In this document: positions 39,801 to 41,759 of the stretch, piece after piece
Numbering within the stretch: position 1 is the first letter of the stretch
Layout of the letters: the number at the start of each line of letters is the position of its first letter
Origin: Desulforhopalus vacuolatus
GTDB lineage: Bacteria > Desulfobacterota > Desulfobulbia > Desulfobulbales > Desulfocapsaceae
DNA length: 64,000 nucleotides
Direction of reading: 5' to 3'
Assembly: GCF_016918505.1 (NCBI RefSeq)
Contig: NZ_JAFFPZ010000003.1
Location: 62,001-126,000, forward strand
Position numbers and translations under genes: made by a program
The notes under the pieces: generated by a model
What the model saw: only the letters and a program-made list of their open reading frames with translations
What the model was told of the DNA's origin: nothing
Database searches by the model: none

Positions 39801-41561
39801 GGATACCGAGCCATCTGTATTGATGGTAAAACTCAAATTCGCTGTTACCGCCGAGAAATCAAGCGTGTCATCACCATTTCCGGTCGACTCGGTGCAGGCA
39901 GCCGTTCCCCAGCCATCCATGAAGATATAGGTGTCATCACCATTCGCGCCGGTCAGCAGGCTTATGCCGCCTGCAGGAGTCAGCTCATCATTGTCATCGC
40001 CACCCTGAAGAACGGCACCAGTGGAGGAGCCGGAGATTATGTTCGCCCCGGAGCCGCCGAGAACACGCTGGAAGTTACGGATTCCCTGGGCACCAGTTGG
40101 CGAATAGGCTGGCTGCGAAAATGGATCAGCCGCGGGATCCGTGGTAACCGGAGCAGCGGGTAAAACAGAGAGATCGACGGTTACTGTGGTGTCATAGGCA
40201 CTGTAATCGAGGGTGTTCGTACCGCTCCCGCCATCCAGAACACCTTCAACCTCCGCGCCATTCTCAAAAATAAATGTATCGTCACCCGAGCCACCGGTAA
40301 TATTTTCAATATATGCAGAAGTGGTTACCGTGTTCCCACCGCCGGAGATAGAGATTGTCCCATCGGCATGAACTGTGAAGGTAAGGTTGTCGGAGACTGC
40401 CGAGAAATTAAGAGTATCACTACCGCTGTTGACGTATTCCTCGATTTCGATATCACCCTGGCCGTTCGTGAAAACATAGGTGTCATCCCCAGATCCACCG
40501 CGCAGGACATCTCCGTCCGCAAAGGTACTGATGGTGTCATTACCGGCGGTCCCGTCGATGTCAGCGAGCAGACCTGAATAAGTATTCAGGTCGACCCGTT
40601 GCCCCAGCGATACGGTTTCCACACTGCCCTGCACTGCTTCAAGATCCCAGTCCCCGCCATATTCCGAGGATCCGGTAGCGTCCGTTGACGCCGCCACATC
40701 GGCACCGGTAACGTCAGCTAAACGCTCGACAAAGTCGACACCCGCCTCATTGCCAGCCACATTACATCCGTACAGCAGGATGTCGCCATCTTCATTAAGA
40801 GCGGATTTCCACTGGTTGAACCTGTCACTGCTCAGGCTGTCGATCGTCAGGGTGGAACTGCCAAGACGGATTTCGCCCTCCGAACCGTGGGATAAAATAT
40901 GAATAGCCCCAATATTCGAGCGCCCGTCAAGCGCCTGATCGATCTGCGAGACCCCGTCGGAATCGGCTGTGAGTTCGATTATTTCAATGTTACTGTTCTG
41001 GCTGTTCTGCTGGAGTTGGCTCAGCAACTGTTCACTGTCCGGCACCGAATTATCAAGAAAAACAAATTCGGTTACACCGGCGGTCGCCTCCACCATGTTG
41101 ATGGAGTCACCAGCCGTATCACCGACCGTATCGCCGAATGTTGCCGTTTCCGGCTCAGCTGCAGGCTGCTCTGCCGCTGCAGCACCAGAAGGGGAGACTT
41201 CTTCCGCTGATTGGAGTGTGCTGTCAGAATCTTCAATACCTGCGCTCTCTACATCCGGGCTGAGTGTCTGCTCAAGAACCTGTTCAAGTGGAGCCTGAAC
41301 GTCGTCCGTGACAACATCTCCAGCAGGTTTTTCGATACCCAGGTCAGCAGATAACAAAATACGCGGCTCAAGCGATTCAAACCGTATTTTCCGGCGTGCT
41401 TCAACCTTTCCCTGCTGTTTCTTTTTTTGTGCCAGTTTTCTTTGTAGACGGCGCAGCATAGCGACCCCCATCAATGTAATTAAGTAGATCCTGTTCTCTC
41501 TTTCACCACAGACATCTATAGAAACGATCTGTACATCCAACTCGTGTAAAAGACGGTGCAC
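12138..41561 (-). CDS. Giant LEPR-XLL / DUF4347 / RTX / LktA-like filamentous surface protein (about 9,800 aa)
   Basis: One uninterrupted frame of 9,807 codons, about 1 MDa and acidic. Order on the 9,807 scale: basic N-terminus; FESLEPRILLSA at 61-72 (LEPR-XLL motif, thought to mark an export class); DUF4347 at about 163-332 with H225 in LSHG and C266 in YGCNVA, reminiscent of caspase-like dyads; RTX/hemolysin-type calcium repeats at about 335-2075 with flagellin-IN motifs; about 3,600 residues of Ala/Gly-rich filamentous repeats like the LktA adhesin family; further filamentous-haemagglutinin-like sequence; an RTX block; three Calx-beta-like units; a C-terminal RTX array; and a tail of about 240 residues. 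No Sec signal is visible. The GTG at 41561 is the longest start; ATGs at 41471 or 41459 are more plausible because the first 30-34 residues look non-conserved. Inferred role: calcium-stabilised adhesin or matrix protein exported by the neighbouring system. Confidence 0.9.
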   Translation of the reverse strand: MHRLLHELDVQIVSIDVCGERENRIYLITLMGVAMLRRLQRKLAQKKKQQGKVEARRKIRFESLEPRILLSADLGIEKPAGDVVTDDVQAPLEQVLEQTLSPDVESAGIEDSDSTLQSAEEVSPSGAAAAEQPAAEPETATFGDTVGDTAGDSINMVEATAGVTEFVFLDNSVPDSEQLLSQLQQNSQNSNIEIIELTADSDGVSQIDQALDGRSNIGAIHILSHGSEGEIRLGSSTLTIDSLSSDRFNQWKSALNEDGDILLYGCNVAGNEAGVDFVERLADVTGADVAASTDATGSSEYGGDWDLEAVQGSVETVSLGQRVDLNTYSGLLADIDGTAGNDTISTFADGDVLRGGSGDDTYVFTNGQGDIEIEEYVNSGSDTLNFSAVSDNLTFTVHADGTISISGGGNTVTTSAYIENITGGSGDDTFIFENGAEVEGVLDGGSGTNTLDYSAYDTTVTVDLSVLPAAPVTTDPAADPFSQPAYSPTGAQGIRNFQRVLGGSGANIISGSSTGAVLQGGDDNDELTPAGGISLLTGANGDDTYIFMDGWGTAACTESTGNGDDTLDFSAVTANLSFTINTDGSVSVSDGTNTLTAISTGQGIDQLIGGLGDNTYIFANGSNFDGTIIGGTSDTDGNLGTNTFDFSSSTSSVTIDLTSGKFGNISFNNINSVIGGSVGDEFSTSTEDNTLIGGAGNDTYNFEDEWGQDIIVELAGQGSDTLDFSAVTTDLTFTVHSNNSVSVTDGTNNVSTTSVSVIETLIGGGGNNTFVFEDGASFNGTVNGGVDLNDDKGNNTLDFSAFTKGLTVNVATGSAIESGGPFSASFSNIKNVIGGGGNDTVYGSDDDNTLAGGGGADTFYSSTGTDIITGGDGSDRYIASGDEDVSVFDFSDTDATDDAVLEIGEKSDLISSIETVEYTAGAGDNTLQAGSYTLGNISYNGVAGENTVDLSLSGSDIAFTFSSLTGLTALVGDSGNSVSAQSVKTVKGGTGGDTADFSAITENLTFTIKADDTVEVTDGIETLILSGINNLVGGTGKDTFVFEENAYLDGTIDGGLGTENTLDYSAFTDLSIYVDMKTPDSDSAASTGSASNTEGITRIQNVIGGEGDDRIYGSDEANVFHGGEGDDSLHGAGGADELWGGSGGDVFSGGEGVDQIYGEGGIDSLEEEQDGTSMVLADNTAIAGVTDDALLTIDGVTDTLTGIEQVVLTGGDSVNTLDASAFSLGRVALIGGEGNDTLIGGLGDDFFTGGLGTDDIQGGGGTNTIVEERDADFVLTNSNLTIAGEVDDLTNIQQAQLTGGAGDNSIDASGFTPGSVSLDGDAGDDILRGGSGDDFLSGGAGYDQLFGGAGTDTVVEVNDSRFVLTDSTLDMGEGTDETVTINIDDTVTGGTFTLTCNGEETAPIAFDADAQTVAQALGLLTSLASQDINVSRTRVAVPVTTLVGDLNDGDGITTVAGSDLQITLTDEITTVEVDLSSATDLQDILDQISDADARLTAVLNDQGTGIDIIDTTDDGGYLTVSALNDSTAAEDLGILGTTYGSTLYGGVLTDTLGPWIITFTANEAGQNAADISVDDTGLAGGNIGVPVIVQGATVENTLASIEKADLTGGAKANFMTAATFSGDVILSGGENDDTLIGGVGNDELYGGAGNDILTGGLGNDSIEGGEDIDLLIETKNGAVITLTNTLFTSDGETNTLSGIEQADITGGAAGNTLDASGFNGVSVDTDVNYLNNGDGLSTTDESQVNLTGSESTTPLSALNNGNGVETVTGNDVQITLSDGTFYNVDLSGAVTLQDLIDIIDDLDSNLFASLNSDGNGLELTDASGGGGSFAVSALNASDALAGLGLSGVTESGGTIHGTPFAGASADIRIVLSDLTAVDVDLSNVATLQDVIDAVSYSSDRLTATLNSSGGIEIIDSSGGSNVVTISSINGSGAAAALGFTTGTGSSAGFVGSAVLAGSVVIDGGGGSDIITGTSGNDTLTGGTGADTIDGGAGAEDRLVESRSTGVDFDLDNDQLIIGAEGTDNLANIELATLEGSAAAQTIDASDFSGDTILISGGGADTLLGGDGNDIFRVDISNLTGAQKVDVSPGGGTDNELVILGSGDFVQQSDFNWITFTPDASGTTITVESDDTLTIEDDITSAGINLGFRAETINVLGATISTDHNTMAGSITFEADHILIDEDSSGNRADIHAITTSGSSADGDISFLAADVFKDFTGLGFANVDYNEADVTIGNALITGGTVTVQATAEAEKYNIDFGETWIGDKLESLAGGVLKGMEGFSLIAGVSVATSIAKINVEEDAEIHADNFIAHSMATTLVKASPKSIFLGVAVGIGTTVSETVIDGTIITSEDLTVRASGDNTISVSASVEDKSNAAAIAVSVLDSTVRAQVGDTATLTVGQNLFVRGDTVDHNSTTASTKSEKDGKVGIAVAVSVENGTTSAFLDGDADVAGNIDVEAVQEKEAVSGKKLGFIPTLSNGISASVEIPGEKTGISKKIDDFTSGIKKKITDKVDSTKVYKDNTVKSLREKPGQYVTDFLKKNETIKKMMESPVTNKYDIGGAVAVSIDTNKAEARIGDGVNHADVEADGYIEVSATTSNRPKVSASSSVTNETTSTDPAQSQAKFGGSVAIAVGVYNDDADAYISGNTNVDSKGFLTVDATTLNQIDPLSLWGANLISPLLDENRIATHTTDTEGLTTVNLQDTVEVTDNHTGNGDVGNWYKYVGSTPSTQFDLSEADFTTDDWEDLGNPAANIGTEYIATIGTYLDSNAGLMGNLVDTSSSAAATGQKLALAGAFTSVVLTHDAHAVIKDGAEINQDPNGVNNDTNFRTGSQDVIVEGLSVNHAVNMVGDLSVMDAKKLVTFWKDLSEAASPTAAGASTGLYWYENDVSATIDKGVLLYADSLEVDAANEGMSIVLLTSGGEAGNFGFNGAFGGTVVNNSTVARIAEGSTIEVGSGEVADSDGNHASIFVHATDTTTVITASGAMTESQSGGVGASLAVAVSQRHTEAVIGDTTGTEAAAGTLTSGGDVLVSSKNSGFIGSFAVAGSKSSPASESPSNTASDPGVTPFAGTGGTQGSDGSAQSDSDLLNWQTGMLSVLTEMKDNDKVSGKVTGAAAATDQASKTTEKGKTGYAISGAVTVNYVHDDALAYLRNIVSLEAQSLTLEADDATIVASLAGSVAITSSKSDQKAVSIAAGVGINVVTGTTSAFVDGADLTLTGLEVLADRDGWVVSLAAGVAGATGKKGYAIGGSVGFTHSETVTEAALRNATGLVNGTIKVEANDDTNIIIVAGAGGFGGKAGVGAAIAFSDISNKVISQIENVTDFTHHGNVDVNAISDGMILSVVGAVGVATGGGGEAGYGIGGTIAVNYINNEVDAAILGSTTLSGSTGNISLLADDSAAIYSMAGGFAYGKSAGIGLAFAVNLLDNEITSRVEGSTLITTGSLTSEAKEKGMLVTVSVGGAGSEKTAVGGSVSVNVVSNTIDSHISASSDIDVDGAVLVDASDATTLVSVAGGIAFSKKGAVGAAIGVNVVDNEINAAIDSSRVIAGTTLDVSAQAEETIVAVAVGGAGASKLAIGGSLSTNVIDNTVTAKIANTESLAQTSADPNVVVADVSAAGNIGVHASDKTNMIVIAGGFAGSKEAAVGAAIGTTWLGNDITATIDNTKVTSNTGNINVIAGMAKPADDSALSGINSNMPGVDLPTENSGQLLTLVIGGAGGGKVAAGFGVSVNNVANTVVASIANGSDVKATAGAVSVTATDASVIDALAFGGAGAGKVAGGGAIAVNTITNTISAAISGSTVVAGTSVEVTATSSSIIRTLGMGVSGAGNVAVSISGIGNGVANNVTASIDGGSTVYAGGDVVLTASDEAPSALPDWMLPDEMDADFNEALDGSPIDLDANILALQLSIAGSGKVAVGVSLMGNVVANTVTADIDGSTVIAGANATGTIVSSDGDIIIETLSDSGIIALSVGVAGSGNVSVNASGFGNVITNGTIAEVTGGSTVKSGGRIDLSATDQSQIRSLGIGIAASGSAAVSVLVGANVITNDVKSRISGSTVDSASTLDLTAANEADILSFTAGIAASGSAAVMTSLSGNVITNSTSAVIENGAARSNIDAVGAITLSATDSSNIDSLAFGVAGSGGVAVGVAASANVIVNTVESRISGSDVDGNSTLSLTSLSSSGIHTLAVGVAGSGTVAVQVTAMGNVVANNVSAVIDQASIVNMDGTITLTASDAAPGLIPDWLSSPDSNSLVPGEYSSDISDGTAGTPFSIDSNILSVMISVAASGTVAVNAAFVGNVIANTIETSINNASVASVAGDVILDSDSNAGIIALTVGVAGSGAVAVNATGYGNVITNSVGSYIENDAVVTTEAADGTVSLDADDISLIRSAGISVSGTGAVAVGALIAANVVTNSVESKVAGSKVDSDSTIALSATNDSSILGLTVGVAGSGAVAISLSLTGAVVVNTTVSGITGYERLDGDGNVIAAYNSDVDAVGDITLAALDSSEINTLAVGVAGTGAVAGGGALAANVISNTVSTEISDADVLTTSGRIDLDAASEAIIRTLSVGVSGSGAVAVQVSAMGNVITNNTSSKISRSIVQADGDINLSAQDRAPSAAPLGWILDMLPDDDSGNGMKDAVDDSTADTLIDTSTNILSLMVSVAGTGAVAVNGAFVGNVIANTITTDIDDSSVTSTGGDIIQDAQSKAGIVGLTVGVAGSGAVAVDVTGYGNVITNSVGSTVSNFSTLRTVADTGGNIALSASDSSMIRSGGISIAGTGGVAVGALIGANVITNSVETSIDTSTVDSNGTLDLTAANNADILGISLGVAGSGAAAGILSLTGNVITNTTSAKITGTADHLSDIDADGAISLLATDSSEINTLAIGVSGSGGGAIGAALAANVIVNTIETEINYSTVDSEATLALASHSEAIIRSLGIGVSGSGGLAVQLTAMGNWIENTTSALIADSTVNVLGNVTLLADDLAPAASPLSAIINMFVPDNDGDSSAAADDPDSDSTRTRLNDSLADSPIADPDANILSVVVSIAGSGGVAVSAILTGNVINNDISSVIDHSSVTSTAGSISLDADSKAAIVGLSAGVGASGGVAVQASFFGNEINVSTEALVLDGSVLNALGDVHLEAVDQSSIQSIGLSIAASGVAVSGIVGRNKIENTTRARISGSNTTSNDLSVTALSDSYIRSFVGGVAVSGALSAQLSFTWNDISNNVEASIVADSTHDSIINAVGDVVLNAEDTSEIDSTAVAVAASLGIGISGSYVNHEVSNTVSAYIEGTSSTHTVEIQKADEVRIDALSMPKITGDTYGISLGTLAAGATLIEVTVGGSVDAHIGPYVNVGQSAGKSVRTLDISALAKADAEATVFALAGGIGAGSYNWAEVTVNPQVVAFIDNSTIDVTGAIAVEAASKMRAVSDVTGINAGLLAVGVSKAETVLDATVTASASGDIGARSLTINAAQGALDGQTYSATATASGSAGGLVGVDATIANVTNNSDTSAFIGDNSVIRVNDNVSVIAQTALRQKGTAESDVGGVIAVGITASDASSNTTINASLGAHANIYSSTLEITASGLDDNYADTSAGAGGVVGAAAARPQTTNISTTTTSIGADTVVDLTESGTGELDVKSYHQALYGTRVNTSAYGALSGAGAEADSTITATVTTTIGSGANITARDIDLLATNRIEGDSYMKGSTGGIVSEAGADSETIISLDTEVIVGNNASLKVIGYSSNDDNFNLAALNIFDIKEEIIFTTGGALAGAGADLTIETARDLAQVTIGTGATLLGVGAMNLSARGQGEIHGTVSVETYGAGTVSVGESYVEIKPENVIDILSGAHLRSLGDLNLSAGRSTAAGFENYSDIYTVESRWDGFAGSAIPISDIDAKAFIVQENSIDVQSGALLQTGREARLFADNLGLVYLTGKAKAVSWVSEAADGLNSLLGGGGDEQFEGKELAESHGYVNIDGTIETGLTREQTLKITGWNVTPVYGTDSEGNTIVVDQNVDITSDADLGITYETGFKEIDSEMVQELQNAESMLAEYGQTNGTLKSFYEGEIARLKAALDASGLGEEVTAPDGTVSTIYPKKQVLTITVNPIWAQAGVINVRSDVLDGTGTFIAPNDVTVTITNETPAFIELMGITIPDTNGGLYFNGRLVDVLQDIRDENQINADLDNAQGFTGIDDPVIAEAVTFDLSEVADPATGDGPAILVENTLNVNTVTPPDGGSYPWPDITVLGPDDGGLGIYNDGGSATFTTVGGDIRFEGTVRAMDITVIAGGDVYITGLTSYPVGGEPASQLGDVSGGTSGDYGAGTDGAGVKEASDTAVQTVVNSTGTQPYAMYGDRIHIDAEYININGIMQSGRDSYEVTIDADAYSEALTQIYTYGKTGKVYLEDASEASDGFEIYFNTSTWQFEVGELRTSGGYIELFGNILNTGTGEIRVLGEYAAVTINNETTWDVLVNELDISQRGQGTLIIVDKANGTPTDTTVLDADTADSYTSLYQWTENGIELTTNGSDDPDYEGISTLLTGDTFSYQPNEQLRYGWTTVVTSQTTNYKYIKSGGWLGVIPDVFQDDYDEWDSTVVATPPTYAGTGPYYYFDSSAGADADYTFVADSAIVESGDVIRYWHNDYWTWYGSHVYEAKYKQVEGKEDYYTHTLNAHRPITISYIGQAEGSVTINSTGGGDVLLVGAVITTAGNIAIDSTGSIEAVSGGAWLAGKYISLEADKNIGTTLQPITINLSDPSGNWSGSEGIYAVSGSGDIAITEVSGDMYVNSISAADGDVVLHADGAITVAQNTATTYHAGTVTGASISLTAASGGIGNGTTADNPWLVIDSGVQVDSTAATTPTTSVTASATGNIYLQEASGDLRVDQISTTGDVYIDVVSGDLLDANDFQERDERTYNELKGGVWADLQLVGDDATDKLKDTISAFESSKEREYRSYWIYRNQQADSTVYDSSFQVTLAQAEEDYYRTELSYDDDAITTLENKRTAEYHTLHSQFESYFTEVGSAMPTSYDQGFDYTVTDGEETALTSSIKVWTEEELLNLIGGGLLKSVTDTQINIEAANIVASNLTITVGDAVGETGDPTQIMLDGDAFTTDERVAMAAAERADVSYLSTDLINARVTFDNSLWTMTREDSSNWSGFSVGMNIIVRGNTANETVGLSYYTIGSISGNKMTLIADSALVAEVGKDVQVAGITLDPAFETVAMNEGVEVTFQNNGWNSTGRVGDTITRSSGSWITDGYVEDSLIKISGSASNDTATSEYYRVESVSALVLILSGRNELAQEDTPVAISLERGDSPTLLSILIENRDDLNVNTSGLFTADVDGDIFLGSAPVDSVERLLQVDSIVAGTVANPGSVRIKVGAGISNGAADGVINIQSGNLLLEAGDGGIGTADKPFYTDLFGTGTITARGTESIYLSEHNSTGTAGDMRIESIYSKTGVADLTADGSIIDALNTDFTKVKAVSIILNSGGTIGETGAPADYLETDTSQSGSLTAIAQGSIWLAETSNDMNINTITSVTGDVDLVAHQSILDFVDDGSGLESRPEVDIFANNISLRARFGGIGNSGNDLDLDSHRNGSGTLTAESFLNTYIIETTGDLYLNTVSTGGYSSLYTAFIATPVGSIKNGRTSGSNILSGKTYLFASQDIGEADKSISTEVANLEGKSTAGSTWIDNYGAMTVGGVVDDDAPGMLAGGSITTVTHSPLIISENVIAETGNIVKTSTDGVDPADDYLTVLAGITVQAEAGDVSLNAGDDLTIGIGAEILADVGNVYLNGDYGNADPGVGSTMTISGIVQGINIEVNGNGDDDSIIFDTTSETTASGLITISAHGGDDTIFINTDVFVGEAEVYGGTGDDTITVTELPSRTAELTLDGEGGTDEYTVNVDGASNYIINVADSGAADDGTDHLTINGTADSDTFLLRKEFVAYLNTTGGDGAFTQAERINYDQNINARLRINGLDGDDYFYSDDNSSLTTLDGGAGRDTFQIGQLYAADRIAPYVAAGDEVVTRETTLGFLSIGISESMVIYGGTGDDKFSVYSNKALLKMFGEEGNDEFIVRAFLEKDSTEIAGGGDAELFGGAGDDTIFYSINAPLAIDGGSGTDKVVALGTEANDDFVITRDGIYGAGLNIGFENVEIAELDGLEGDDEFFILSTSEDMVTSIIGGLGSDIFNVGGNVTSTIYSSSGSGNSGYINHSVTSDDPQYNGIFVDGVQLNVGNSARGQVVLTPTDGLTLVEDDATSFGTYTLDLETAVPTAASIACITVSAARSTTEDKDQDGSAGTVLVSIDGTNYTDSLVLVFDSESNWNTTRTIYVKAASDTAEEGVQTAIISHSVIVEAKDPSSVTAGQQEELDAVSDIFMPNFEVKVYDDDKADLIVAEVVPGSTVVEGSLTDAISVALTRAPAAGETVTVTLTHGSQISLDTTTLTFSAIDWDITRFVTITAVDDSLPENRVRESIEFTVTSSVPGSAFNDSEPEGVEVVVEDNDRGGVLITQSDGSTFVNESISDTYSISLQKAPAAGTTVTVNLLSDGQTLLTSTDLRFDDAAQAVTFTYANWNVAAVITVDANSASTEGSSIVQTFALQSHTVDQIEGPLFIEGSVPAGKDRTLELAVMLPTESDEVLTSTAVDIDELIQTDTLNVFNDGSENEDIGLLTDSNISGLGLGGDLTLNMGSEASPDLVTYVGGITYSGFETVEILLGDKDDTFTVESTLADTITTIHGGGGSDQLTADIGADNGVLILFGDTSQDGSRYDADIATTATALTGGAYEFNNPGNDIIDASGSNSSVTIFGGIGNDVIYGSKVGDNLAGGSGNDEIHGLGGNDHIYGDSGFNVDVNTRLDLAGQILTVVNTPAATDNPETHDPLVAGKDNITGDTGEDIIFGDFGEIQQKAGTQRITDMDKVIAIRTVNETEGADDVINGNSSLPDGRDNDIIFGGAGADTITGNGLMDIVFGDTGLITFAENGDMQEIATTVAANSGDDRITTGQGDDILLGGGGSDTIPGGAGNNIVLGDFGVLQVSGTTVTHITASNGSDSGNDQITTQDGNDILIGGSGSDKLTSDAGDDILLGDNGVLVVSGTTASRIETTDGSGDDELNGGTGSDIMLGGNGSDTLIAVGENNVLLGDTGVITLSEGSPNQIEANGDGGGDDRLTGSDGNDILIGGSGSDKLTSNAGDDILLGDNGVLVVSGTTASRIETTDGSGDDELNGGTGSDILLGGDGSDTLIAAGSNNVLLGDTGVITLSSGRPNQIKTNGNGGGDDRLTGSGGNDILIGGSGSDKLTSNAGNDILLGDNGVLVVSGTTASRIETTNGSGNDQLNGGTGSDILLGGDGSDTLIAAGGNNVLLGDTGVITLSSGRPNQVEANGNGGGNDRLTGSDGDDVLIGGNGSDTISGSSGNDVLIGDTGSVLFSGGAPGQVTGFAESGGNDQLDGGNGRDSLFGGGGNDTLSGGSGEDALFGDGGRVIYSDGTFRSMETISFSTGGNDRLDGGSDNDFLFGGAGSDSLYGSSGNDIMFGDIGYAYYPAANLLIAETMGYSIGGNDILDGGSGNDIMFGGHGRDTFSGDWSEDVIFGDYGRVEILDGNFISLIFVGLGQIDPFSCGLFSFNTGFDNFITLSGDTAVKDVLSGLTSGLSPQQVASDWGMRSHLDRLSHGGANVRDGEGLAGYYATVDNIPTELAPVQQQQALPATGNPVITVPDNDSAGQLPAQEGQNGDNTQTFNLQREDLVPMETMIAGLVGWSVGTGSRNRGKKHLREDEIATLMQPKEKSWRWDGKDLHKESKGTKLSWHNSQGQQIPIVFTKKTDGKAAESINSIAV
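12860..15560 (-). repeat. C-terminal RTX (hemolysin-type calcium-binding) array
   Basis: Encodes about 900 residues of GGxGxDxxx-type nonapeptides (GGSGNDILIGG, GGAGSDSLYG and the like). They are interleaved with a recurring segment reading GDTGVITLSSGRPNQI or DNGVLVVSGTTASRIET. Such repeats fold into calcium-loaded parallel beta-rolls outside the cell. Confidence 0.92.
13435..14460 (-). repeat. Three near-identical 333-bp (111-residue) tandem repeats
   Basis: Landmark sequences recur at exactly 333-bp spacing. ACCGTTGGNTTNNANCTGAT occurs at 13495, 13828 and 14161, and the CGGAGACGACCAGGAC block at 13691, 14024 and 14357. Only scattered substitutions separate the copies, and the frame is kept (111 codons). 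This points to recent duplication or ongoing homogenisation in this part of the RTX array. Confidence 0.9.
15780..16930 (-). other. Three Calx-beta-like units in the giant protein
   Basis: Encodes successive units with the pattern (V/L)xEDDxxxxxYxLxLxxxP..., VVEGSLTDAISVALTRAPAAGETVTVTL and VNESISDTYSISLQKAPAAGTTVTVNL. Each continues into 'xxxNWNxxxxIxVxA'-like strands and an acidic end (VEDNDRG). This fits calcium-binding Calx-beta / immunoglobulin-like domains common in adhesins. Confidence 0.7.
24050..34860 (-). repeat. LktA-like filamentous repeat region (about 3,600 residues)
   Basis: Units of about 60-70 residues follow the pattern 'SLAxGVAGSGAVAVxxxxxxNVIxNxVxxxIxxSxVxxxGDIxLxAxDxS'. 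They are rich in Ala, Gly, Ser and Val with regularly spaced Asn and Asp. The pattern resembles the Fusobacterium LktA-family filamentous adhesins and suggests a long repetitive beta-rich shaft. A higher-order unit of about 375 residues is visible: linkers with APS/APD and a NILxLxxSxAGSG restart recur near 29.87, 28.75, 27.61 and 26.47 kb. Confidence 0.8.
35340..40560 (-). repeat. N-terminal RTX block with three flagellin-IN motifs
   Basis: Encodes about 1,740 residues of RTX-type repeats (GGSGDDTYVF, GGTGKDTFVFEENAYLDGTI and others). They alternate with a 'NTLDFSAVTxDLTFTV' strand module. Embedded at about 36930-37231, 36010-36290 and 35700-35990 are three segments like the flagellin hook IN motif (VQITLSDGTFYNVDLSG, LQDLIDIIDD, ASLNSDGNGLELTDASGG, FAVSALNAS). 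Confidence 0.85.
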
Positions 41562-41759
41562 CCGACAGACAATCCCGGCCTGATAATCCTGACAGATCCA
41601 AATCCGGTATTTTCTTCAAGCCCTGAAACAGGGCAACGTGACAACCCGACAAAACATGTATCCGAACGATCACCCCATTCTTTTCTCAACAATTTCCGCC
41701 ACGTTTAAAATATTTAAGGGTTTCAACTGGTTCGGACGCAACCTGATCACTCCCGACAT
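41562..41759 (-). promoter_or_regulatory. Leader between tolC and the giant gene
   Basis: 198 bases with no gene. A compact hairpin, GCCCTG-AAA-CAGGGC, lies at 41620-41634 without a following T-run. The AT-rich stretch near 41700-41720 could hold a promoter, but no consensus pair is clear. I found no c-di-GMP riboswitch pattern. Confidence 0.35.

Noticed and set aside
41459-41561. GTG at 41561 as the firm start of the giant protein
   Set aside because: No ribosome site; downstream ATGs at 41471 and 41459 are closer to the basic N-terminus and LEPR motif, so the start is left open.
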